Assembly: GCA_014885115.2 (NCBI GenBank)
Contig: WKLE02000336.1
Location: 1-16,193 of the forward strand
Origin: Asterionellopsis glacialis
Taxonomy: Eukaryota > Bacillariophyta > Plagiogrammaphyceae > Rhaphoneidales > Asterionellopsidaceae
Length of the DNA stretch: 16,193 nt
Direction: 5' to 3'
In this document: piece after piece, positions 6,201 to 14,061 of the stretch
Layout: each line of letters opens with the position of its first letter
Numbering within the stretch: the stretch's first letter is position 1
Translations under genes and position numbers: made by a program
Notes under the pieces: generated by a model
What the model saw: only the letters and a program-made list of their open reading frames with translations
Told to the model about the DNA's origin: nothing
The model's database searches: none

Positions 6201-8987
6201 CTAAACTCTAGCGCGTCTTTTTCTACCTCCCTGCTGGAAAAAACTTTTCATACCAGCACCAGGATCACGAAACAATGAATCTGCAATTTTTTTCTCTTCT
6301 TGTAATCTGCGTTCTTGTTCAAAAAGTTCTTTTTGACGTTCACTCTCCTTTGGTAAAACAGAAAAAAGTTTGATCCTTGAAGTTCGGACGGATGGAACGT
6401 CGATAACATGATTCTTACGAAATTTCTTAAAATCAGTAACTCCATGGCCAATTCCACCAACTGCACTACGTCTAGTACTACCAAAAGAGCGACCACACCT
6501 ACGACTCAAGGTTGAAGTTTGACGTTGTGCAGCCTTGGATATCACTAGATTATCGCAAACATCGGTTTCTGCAGTAGATGAGAAAAGATCATACCCTTCT
6601 TCACCAGGAAGTATTCCATATTCTTCATACTTTTCTTTCAGTTCTGTCTCTGTCCGACGATATTGACTTCTTTTAGCACCAGGGGGAGCTGCTACCAACC
6701 AACCATCGGTTGACGTTTTAAGTTGTTTTCGTTCGCCCCTTTGTCTGGTAGTGTTCGTCTTTTCTCGACGAACTCGTTTTGACTTGAGCTGTTCGCCACC
6801 GGTTGAATCTGTATCTTTCGTATTGCGCCCCCTCTTTGCTTTCGAGGTTTCTTGTGGCATTATTTCACCAACTTCATTGGTGTCTTGTGGCATTGTTTCA
6901 ACACTATCATCAATGTCTTCTACCACAGTTTGCAATTTTTTGCGTTTTGAATGCCTTTCTTTCTCATTGGGTAAACCAACTGCTCCTTCTTTGCGTTCAT
7001 CTTTATGATCTTGTGAGCCCCTTTCTTGTTCTACAGCCTCTCTAGTACGATTCCGCTTTGATCTCACAGATTTGGAGGGAGGTTGTTCTACTTCACCTTC
7101 AACAACATCCTCCTTTTGGCGTTTGGAAGGCTGCTCGTCTTTGTTGGAATCATAATTTTCTCCTTGCGTTTCCTGTTTTTCTTGTCGTTTTGTCCGAGAT
7201 GGGTCTTTTCTTGATCTTTTGGTTGTTTGAGACGTTTCATCCAAAGGATTACGCTGACTTTGGGAAGATGAAACCGATTCCTTCACATTGGCATCAATCT
7301 TATGTTCAGTGGTGCAGACATTTTGGGTTGATTCCTCAGAATGTAGTTGCTGTGTATTACTAGAAAACAATGCCTGTGATTCAAGTTGGGTGACACCTTC
7401 TCCATGATGACCATGTTGTTGTTGTGTTGGTTCTTCCACATTATTCTTATCGTTTGTACTACTACCCTCCATGGTATGTCCAGAGTCAACTTGAGTACCA
7501 GCATAGGCGGTACTACTAGGGAGTATACGTGATTGTTGTCCACCAATGGCATTGCCCTTGGCATCCACTAATGGCTTTTGGGCAGTAACAAGCTTTGCAA
7601 CATGCTTTGAAGTGACACACGGGATACCCCTTTTTTTCAACAATGATAATTTGCTCCGTGATACCTTTCGTTTACTTGGGGTTTCAATGTAAAAACAACC
7701 TGAATGTTCCTTTACAATCTTGGATAAAAGTTCATCAAATTTGTTGTCCGAAAGACGTTTGTGTGATTCAAGATCCTCAATCACAGTTGCACCAGCAGCA
7801 CGAATTACAGAAACCATGTCATTCTCTGTCACAACCAATAATGTACAATTCGACCACAATTTAGGATTAGGTGTTTTTTTCCAAAAAGGGTCCTTTCCCT
7901 CTTGGATGGTATCACTAGGATTCGGCATTGGATCTTGAGGAGATGTACGTTCCAACAATTGACGAACATACTGTGTGGTTACAAGAGGAATATTTCTACA
8001 CCATGCAATCAATGCCTTGGGTGCTGAAATTTTATCCTTGGTGATTAAATGTGTCATTTGATCCAAATTATCCGTACAGGATGCACCAATGGCATACATT
8101 TGCGTTTGACAGAGTTCCTTTTCGGTAGGATCCACACGAGAAAATGCAAATCTCATGGGGACACGTGTAATGACTATTGTGGAACCATTACTACCACATT
8201 GAACTACTGCCACTTGTGTTTCGTTGCTATTAATGGCATTTTCGCTCAACTCCTTCAAGACAATGGAACTATTTGCTTCTAATTGTTTCAAAACTTTGGC
8301 GGATGGATTCGCAACAACCTTGGAAGTCATGGATGACAATGGGGTACCTTTATTTACGTTCGTGGATTCATCTCCTGTTTCATCTCCAGTCTCATCATCG
8401 TCATTCGTATCCGAGGAAGTTGGTTGTTTCGCCACAATTTCTTCCTTTTTATCAACTACAAGATACGTTCCAAACTTGGCACCCATATCTGTTAAAACAA
8501 CACACATTCCATCATTGCTACTCTGGCATGCTTGAATTTCTTCTGGTGATTGGGGTGATGCCGCTGCTGTAGCCAATGTACTTCCACTTCCACTTTCACA
8601 TTCCGTATTGTTTCCTTCTGTTGTGGTTTCTGGTATCTTGGTCAATTTGGATTGATGATTTGCATTTTGAGATATAATTCGTAATCGTAAATGTCTCCTT
8701 GATACAGACTTATCTTTGAAAACTACATCAGCATCTTTGCGGCCTACTTGAATAATTGCTCCATTGGTACTGTCGCCGCTATGACCAGTGCTTCCATAAG
8801 GTGCAGATGACGACGATGACGACAACGACGACGATGATGCTATAGCCGCGGAAGCTAAACAAGCATAAAGTGGCTCAATCGGAGATTGGGGTAATTTCCA
8901 ATCACCACCATTGTCACCTGATTTATCTGCTTGTTCATCTTTGACTGTAGCATTATATGGGTACACATCAATACGAAGTAATACCAT
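6201..8987 (-). CDS. NBS1: NBS1 (nibrin), MRN complex subunit
   Basis: One exon of 928 aa from ATG 8987 (context aaaaccATGG), the first ATG in frame. NBS1 brings MRE11-RAD50 to DNA breaks in the nucleus and recruits ATM. An N-terminal FHA domain (about 30-280) has VGRKDADVVF, SVSRRH and TDMGAKFGTY, but is stretched by Ser-rich and acidic insertions. BRCT1 (about 280-347: RFAFSRV..., THLIT, ALIAW) and BRCT2 (about 372-475: WSNCTLLVV...GATV...TSKHVAKL) follow. Residues 498-587 are SQ/TQ-rich, and about 585-780 are basic with several KR-type nuclear signals. Near the C-terminus, DFKKFRKN (852-859) matches the MRE11-binding KNFKKFKK motif, and ADSLFRD (902-908) plus the basic end RKRRARV match the ATM-binding tail. 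Human NBS1 is 754 aa; the extra length is low-complexity sequence. The FHA-BRCT-BRCT order plus both C-terminal motifs makes the call firm. Confidence 0.92.
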   Translation of the reverse strand: MVLLRIDVYPYNATVKDEQADKSGDNGGDWKLPQSPIEPLYACLASAAIASSSSLSSSSSSAPYGSTGHSGDSTNGAIIQVGRKDADVVFKDKSVSRRHLRLRIISQNANHQSKLTKIPETTTEGNNTECESGSGSTLATAAASPQSPEEIQACQSSNDGMCVVLTDMGAKFGTYLVVDKKEEIVAKQPTSSDTNDDDETGDETGDESTNVNKGTPLSSMTSKVVANPSAKVLKQLEANSSIVLKELSENAINSNETQVAVVQCGSNGSTIVITRVPMRFAFSRVDPTEKELCQTQMYAIGASCTDNLDQMTHLITKDKISAPKALIAWCRNIPLVTTQYVRQLLERTSPQDPMPNPSDTIQEGKDPFWKKTPNPKLWSNCTLLVVTENDMVSVIRAAGATVIEDLESHKRLSDNKFDELLSKIVKEHSGCFYIETPSKRKVSRSKLSLLKKRGIPCVTSKHVAKLVTAQKPLVDAKGNAIGGQQSRILPSSTAYAGTQVDSGHTMEGSSTNDKNNVEEPTQQQHGHHGEGVTQLESQALFSSNTQQLHSEESTQNVCTTEHKIDANVKESVSSSQSQRNPLDETSQTTKRSRKDPSRTKRQEKQETQGENYDSNKDEQPSKRQKEDVVEGEVEQPPSKSVRSKRNRTREAVEQERGSQDHKDERKEGAVGLPNEKERHSKRKKLQTVVEDIDDSVETMPQDTNEVGEIMPQETSKAKRGRNTKDTDSTGGEQLKSKRVRREKTNTTRQRGERKQLKTSTDGWLVAAPPGAKRSQYRRTETELKEKYEEYGILPGEEGYDLFSSTAETDVCDNLVISKAAQRQTSTLSRRCGRSFGSTRRSAVGGIGHGVTDFKKFRKNHVIDVPSVRTSRIKLFSVLPKESERQKELFEQERRLQEEKKIADSLFRDPGAGMKSFFQQGGRKRRARV

Positions 8988-9015
8988 GGTTTTGATGGAA
9001 CCTTGATCGATATTT

Positions 9016-9078
9016 TCAACCAACGATTGCAAGTACGAAACAGGGATCCTTGGTGTTCTTCGATTCTGACATGGACAT
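9016..9078 (-). promoter_or_regulatory. Upstream ORF before NBS1, 20 codons
   Basis: On the minus strand an ATG at 9078 (second ATG at 9072) opens MSMSESKNTKDPCF... and ends at TGA 9018-9016, 28 nt before the NBS1 ATG. The frame differs from NBS1. It could reduce NBS1 translation if it lies in the transcript. Confidence 0.25.
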
Positions 9079-9137
9079 TATTCAATTCGGCGCCCGATTC
9101 TCTTTTTTTTTTTAAATGTAGGGAGAATGGTAATTCG

Positions 9138-9153
9138 TGTACGAGCTCGTACA
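9138..9153. promoter_or_regulatory. 16-bp perfect palindrome
   Basis: TGTACGAGCTCGTACA reads identically on both strands, about 150 bp upstream of the NBS1 ATG. Its GAGCTCGTACA half also occurs in the psbW intron (5255-5265). A dimeric transcription factor site is a reasonable inference; no factor can be named. Confidence 0.4.
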
Positions 9154-9219
9154 GGTACTATTTTACGTAAAGACTCTAGTTAGTAGAGTTGGAGGTAACT
9201 CTCCTCCGTCTAAAGTTGC

Positions 9220-9227
9220 GCGCCAAA
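9220..9227 (-). promoter_or_regulatory. E2F-type site upstream of NBS1
   Basis: The minus strand reads TTTTGGCGCGC, containing TTTGGCGC, an exact match to the E2F/DP consensus TTTSSCGC, about 235 bp upstream of the NBS1 ATG and in its orientation. E2F commonly drives S-phase and DNA-repair genes in plants and animals. Binding is not shown. Confidence 0.4.
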
Positions 9228-9298
9228 ATGAGATCCGATTTCTGTTGCTCTGATCTTCTAAACTCGATTCGTTGGACTTTGGACTTACATAGAGGGAC

Positions 9299-9332
9299 TA
9301 CCAGGTAGCCCTACTAAAACAAATACCAGGTA
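9299..9332 (+). promoter_or_regulatory. Paired TACCAGGTA motifs, second site
   Basis: TACCAGGTA occurs at 9299-9307 and 9324-9332, 25 bp apart, about 310-345 bp upstream of NBS1. The same 9-mer is paired at 1724-1752 upstream of the GLPAGP gene. Confidence 0.3.
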
Positions 9333-9898
9333 ATGGTGTAAAAAATAATATGAAATATAATAAGATTAGTTGGGATTCGTCTGTCCTCATATCCGTTACC
9401 GGTCTACGGCATCGCTCGAAAAATCGCTAACGGCTACCAATAACTCAACGGAACAGAACCATCAAAAACTTCCTTGGTATTTTAGAGAAGTCTGTCCATG
9501 GCCTGTCCTAAAAAATGAAAATGTTGCAAGGAATGACGTACGAGAACTTTGGTTCTTGTTCGCGCACATGCGCACGGGACTGTCCAAAAATGTACGTACA
9601 CTACCTGCATGGCGTGGTTTTTTGTACTCAAAACCTGTCATCGCCAGCAAAGTGATGTGAATTGTGACACATCAGAACACCCGGGTCCGTCCTGCACAGC
9701 TTTAGCGTATCCCAGCCGTTCTTTTTCTATCATTACGCTTCTGAGCACACAGAAAAACCCCTTTCGCAAGAGAACAAGAATCACCCATCGAAAAAAACCC
9801 ATCAATCTTCTTTCTATACAAGAGTTCTATTTCTGTGTGGTTCAGAATTGAAAATACACTACTCATACACACTTGCCAACACAGAAAACGTAATTCTC

Positions 9899-9921
9899 TC
9901 TCTCACATCAAACATAGAGAG
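9899..9921 (+). promoter_or_regulatory. Hairpin abutting the first sigma-factor ATG
   Basis: CTCTCT (9899-9904) can pair with AGAGAG (9916-9921) across an 11-nt loop, ending at the base before the ATG at 9922. It may weaken initiation there and favour the ATG at 10036, which places the signal peptide at the extreme N-terminus. Confidence 0.3.
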
Positions 9922-11939
9922 ATGAAACAACAGCAACAACATGCACCTTGTTGCATGGTAGTATGTCAGGACAGTGCAATGGAAGAAATCCAAGAAATTC
10001 ATCAATGTTTTCGTAGAAGACGGAATTCATCTTTGATGTTTCGATCAGCCGTTACAATTGCCCTTTTCATGGCATCGACTACTACGACACCAACAACACA
10101 TGCTTTCGTTTCGACTGCCTTTCGACCTACCACAATGAGAGTCATGTCACCTGTATCACAATCTACAGTTGTATTGGAAGCTGCAGCAAGAAGACGAAGT
10201 AATGGAGGAAACCAAAAGAAAACAGCATCCACTGCTGCTTCTGCTACTGTAAATCTTGTACAAGCCAAAACGAACAACAATAATAACAATCGAAAGAAGA
10301 AAAAGATTGCTACTCCTGCTACTGCCACCACCAATACCAACAACAATAATATAAACCAGCAACACCATCATAAAGAACAAAAAATAAAGCCACGAGTGGG
10401 GGGACGGAACATTGCGGATCAATTCAGACCCAAACATGTGGAGTATGCACAAGATAAGTTGTTTGGTAGAGAGATAAGAGATGAAAAGTGGACACCCATT
10501 CAGGCCAATGAAGCCAATATGCCATCCGAAAAAGAACGTGAAAGCCTTACCAGTAAAATTGAACGTCTCTTAAATGAAGAATCTCTAGATGATGAAGACT
10601 TTTTGGGGGACAGTGATACCGATCATCTTGGAGATATTGCTGACCGAGAAACAGTATTTTCGAAACTATCCGATGTTGACAAGAGTCAAGCAACATTTGC
10701 TGTATCCAAGGCAGCCAATAAAGCTGCCGATGATACAGAATTGGAACCCATCCGACGTGGTAGACATTCTACAAAGAAGGGAAAGATAACAGCAAATGTG
10801 TTGGAAACAGGTCAAGATACCATGAAACAATACGTCAAAAGTATGGGACAACATCAAGTTTTAAGTAAGGAAGATGAAATGGTTCTTGGTAGACAAATAC
10901 AAATTCTTGCACAATGGGATACCAAAAGACAAGAATTGGAAGAAACACTGCTACGGTAAGTTGCTTCGGGGCTCTTGGTGGATATGATTTCCATTTTCCA
11001 AGTGGTTTATGATTGACTGTGATTGGCTTTCTATTTCTTTCATATCACGGCTCATGTAATATTTTTAAATTTCTCTGGTTTTGTTCACAATCATATACCA
11101 CATACAGTGCTCCAACTTTTGCCGAATGGGCAGAAGCAGTAGAAGTGTCTGTACAAGACCTAAAGAAACAAGTTCGGAGATCTCAAAAGGCCAAGGCCGC
11201 ACTTGTGGAAGCCAATCTTCGTCTTGTCGTAACCGTGGCTAGACAAACCGTCAAACAGGGCAGGTCTGAAATCAATTTTCAGGACGCCTGTCAAGAGGGT
11301 ATTCTTGGTTTGGCTCGTGCCTGTGAGAAATTCGATCCTGATCGTGGCTTTCGTTTTTCGAGTTATGCTGTTTGGTGGATTAAGAAAATGATTCATCAAA
11401 ATGTGTCAGAACAATCACGTACTGTCCGTCTTCCTGCTAATGTGATGCGGAAAATCAATGATATTCGTATCCATGAGAAAGTGTTGCAAGATGAACTTGG
11501 CCGTAAGCCCAAGGATGAAGAGGTTGCTGCCAAGGTGGGCATGTCTGTTGACCAACTGGAATTTTACCGCAAGTCAGCCAATCAGGTTGAATCGTTGGAT
11601 AAACAGATCAAGTTCAACAAGGAAAGTGACAACAAGAGTAATGCACCCGATGTCAATGAAATAGTGAAAGACCCTGGTCAATCACCAGCAGATATGGTTA
11701 ACAAACAAATGCTCAAGGACGATGTAAGGAGACTCATCCTCACTCTTAGTCCAAGAGAGCAAGCTGTCATTCGTTTGCGGTTCGGTCTTGACAATGGCAA
11801 CTCAAGAACATTAAATGAAATCGGGAAAAAATTTTCTGTGGATAAGGAAGTTATTCGGAAGATCGAAGCTAAAGCTCTTCGAAAGCTACGACAACCCTAC
11901 AGGAATCAAGGTCTCAAATGCTACGTATCAGATTTATAG
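9922..11939 (+). CDS. Plastid RNA polymerase sigma-70 factor (nuclear-encoded)
   Basis: Exons 9922-10955 and 11108-11939; intron of 152 nt (ggtaag...catacag, phase 2); 621 aa. It guides the bacterial-type plastid RNA polymerase to promoters. Region 1.2/2.1 begins near residue 310 (QYVKSMGQHQVLSKEDEM). Region 2 spans about 378-455 (ANLRLVVTVAR, FQDACQEGILGL, FDPDRGFRFSSYAVWWIKKMI, RTVRLP). Region 3 is at about 464-500, and region 4 at about 557-606 (LSPREQAVIRLRFGL...TLNEIGKKF...IEAKALRKLR). The signal peptide MFRSAVTIALFMAS...THAF/VSTAF begins at Met39 (10036), so the true start may be 10036 (583 aa). Low-complexity Asn, Lys and His runs fill about residues 95-155, and an acidic stretch covers about 195-240. 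Region 4.2 reads VDKEVIRKIE where the usual form is VTRERIRQIE. Confidence 0.93.
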
Positions 11940-12424
11940 ACTATTTATACATATGTATGCACGTAATGACTTCAATTTTTAATTTAGAGATCATTTTGTT
12001 AATACAGACTTGCTTTAGTAAACTATTGTGTAGCCAAGTTGTAACCAACAAAAGTTTTATATGCATTTTATTTCAGAAATCCCATAAGGAGCAAACTGCA
12101 TAACGTGAAGTGTTTAGCAAGATAATACCAACACCAAGTTTGACGTTAGTGGGGGTCAATAGCAAGCACAGAGTCCCTTCTTGATACTTGGAAATCTATG
12201 GTGGCCTGATGGATCTCGACGGCCCATCCTTATCCTTGAAATGGATACCTACAATACATTCTTGGATGCATAGAATCCTCATAACATGTATTGGTTTTCT
12301 TTTGGAAAATCAGTCTGTCCTGATTGCTTTTCAACTTAGATAGTTGTGACCCTTAGTTGCCGCAAAATACTTGAATATATATATATACTGTAACTCGCGT
12401 TGTACTTATGGAAAATGGTCTTGT

Positions 12425-12447
12425 CACCTTTTTAATATTTAAAGGTG
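12425..12447. other. Hairpin, 7-bp stem
   Basis: CACCTTT (12425-12431) pairs with AAAGGTG (12441-12447) across an AT-only 9-nt loop. Role unknown. Confidence 0.35.
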
Positions 12448-13164
12448 TTCTAGCATCCGGCATAGTTGCTTTGTTACAATAAATCAAAATGCTTGTTGTC
12501 GTTATTGAAAAACTAGAATATGTGACCGAAATAAAAAAAATTGATCATTTTAAAGTCTGCCATATCATTCAAAATTCCAAAATCGCTTTGCAAGCATTTT
12601 TCTCCATAATGTTACCTCAAACCAGAGCATACCTTTTAGAGTTTCTAGAATACAAAATAATGATGAATGCTGATATTTTTGTGGTAGGACCTCTAGTAGA
12701 GACCAAAATTTTTTACTGGAACCATTTGCATGATTAATTCAAAATTACTCTGCACGTAGTGGTCATCTACGTACCTATAATTGAATTTCCGTTGTATTTT
12801 AAAAAGTTGTAGGTCCTGATACAGATGAATTTCTTTAGAGAGTAGTAGTTTTCATGTCAATCATGTCTGAAGAACCCTATGTCCTACCTGCTATAGAACA
12901 GGCACAGCTATATATCCTGCGAGTAGCATTACCAGGAACCGAGTACATCTATATTATTTATAGACCAGGTGCAGCCAACTATTTACAGTAATTGGTACCA
13001 CTGGTACATATTCGCAACAAAACATTGGGGGTATACATACAAGTTTCAGTGCATCCGTATAAATCATATTATTGTAATCGTAAAATTTTCATTCCTTAGA
13101 CGTACATGTTCAATATGGGATGTACTGTAAATTAAGGTTGTGTGGACAAAACTAGAGTTTAAAA

Positions 13165-13187
13165 TTTCCGTTTTTTCTGAACGGAAA
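13165..13187. other. Hairpin, 8-bp stem
   Basis: TTTCCGTT (13165-13172) pairs perfectly with AACGGAAA (13180-13187) across a 7-nt loop. It is flanked by A- and T-rich runs. Role unknown. Confidence 0.4.
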
Positions 13188-13238
13188 AATATATTGTCAA
13201 ATTGATCATCTAAGAAAGTTTTTTGTTGTAGCTGATTC

Positions 13239-13518
13239 TGTACATGTTAATTCTTTTCTGTTTAATGGAATCTGCCAGAGAACCTACTGTACATTGATTG
13301 ACGTTCACGAATGTAAATATTGTACAGTGAGCGTATCTGACGAAAGGAATTTTCTTCAAGTCATATGATATCACTCATGCTTAATAGTGCATAATCTGCT
13401 AATGTTCCAGGAAGTATCTTCAACACCAGGGCTTGCATCCTCGATATTCCTTTTGCAGTTCAATTCTACGTATTGGAACTCTCAGATCTACAAGATATCC
13501 TGTACAGTACCTGTACAG
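13239..13518. repeat. Cluster of TGTACA palindromes
   Basis: TGTACA occurs at 13239, 13288, 13321, 13501 and 13512. The last two sit inside two CTGTACAG copies (13500-13507 and 13511-13518) separated by TAC. Those at 13288 and 13321 lie in inverted 8-mers (ACTGTACA ... TGTACAGT). GTAC-core sites bind some dimeric factors in other algae; their meaning here is unknown. Confidence 0.4.
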
Positions 13519-13721
13519 AACAAATCTGTATTGAAAAAAGAGTAAAATATTTGAATTATATTGTTATCCGATGCCTTGCAAGTACATAATGTAATCCAAT
13601 CATTGTGGTTCTTTTGCTTCCTGTAGTTCCGAGATGAGGCTTTATTATCGAGTCAATAGTAATAAGCACTGCAGCTCTTGGACTAGTCTAGTTAGGAGCT
13701 GGTAGTTGTAGGACAAAGATC

Positions 13722-13735
13722 TACTGGTACCAGTA
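13722..13735. promoter_or_regulatory. 14-bp perfect palindrome
   Basis: TACTGGTACCAGTA, about 330 bp upstream of the 14062 ATG. A related near-palindrome, GGTACCACTGGTAC, lies near 12995-13008. Possible dimeric factor site; inference only. Confidence 0.35.
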
Positions 13736-14061
13736 CACGCCGTTAGCACAGAACCGAATGAGCTGATACCAGTTACATAGATAGCGGGTAGTGTGAGTAG
13801 AGTAGAGACCATCGCGGGGGCACTTTTGGGTATTTATTATTTCGTTGGCGGTGTTTCAAGAGTTGTAGGACTATGACTAGTAGTATTATACAAGCTACTG
13901 TCCACCTCCAAATTGCACGATTAGACAACAAGAAACTTCAGGATTAAGCCAGAATTACTCCAATACATACGACAGCGGTCATCTTACCATCAAGCACGTC
14001 CACCTCGAATATAGTCCTGTGGGAACTGTAAGGGAATTTCCTTGAATTGCGAATAATAAAA

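Larger units (their letters stand above)
8988..9921. other. Divergent promoter region, NBS1 / plastid sigma factor
   Basis: About 930 bp with no supported gene. It holds the NBS1 upstream ORF, a 16-bp palindrome (9138-9153), an E2F-type site (9220-9227), two TACCAGGTA motifs (9299-9332) and a TGACGT element (9533-9538). It also has a GCGCA/TGCGC inverted repeat near 9561-9572 and a CT/AG hairpin touching the sigma ATG. The open frame at 9370-9660 has no ATG start and no recognisable content. Confidence 0.55.
11940..14061. other. Intergenic, 2.1 kb, no gene recognised
   Basis: AT-rich sequence with a short AT run (12375-12387). The longest ATG frame (12489-12737, 82 codons) has no recognisable content. 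The stretch holds two hairpins (12425-12447 and 13165-13187), five TGTACA palindromes in 280 bp (13239-13517) and a 14-bp palindrome (13722-13735). No tRNA or rRNA was recognised. An unannotated non-coding RNA is possible but not demonstrated. Confidence 0.55.

Noticed and set aside
8988..9032. NBS1 start upstream at 9032
   Set aside because: That codon is TTG; the first in-frame ATG, with good context, is at 8987.
9370..9660. Plus-strand 96-codon open frame upstream of the sigma factor
   Set aside because: It needs a non-ATG start, has no recognisable content and lies in a promoter region.
10002..10346. Antisense frame over the sigma N-terminus with long hydrophobic runs
   Set aside because: It is the complement of Asn, Lys and Ala codon runs in the real gene, a compositional shadow.
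12120..12240. Possible small structured RNA with GGCC...GGCC arms
   Set aside because: No snRNA, snoRNA or tRNA signature could be confirmed; box motifs were only partial.
12489..12737. 82-codon ATG open frame in the large intergenic gap
   Set aside because: The translation matches nothing I recognise, the sequence is AT-rich, and there is no splice or context support. A chance frame is the simpler reading.
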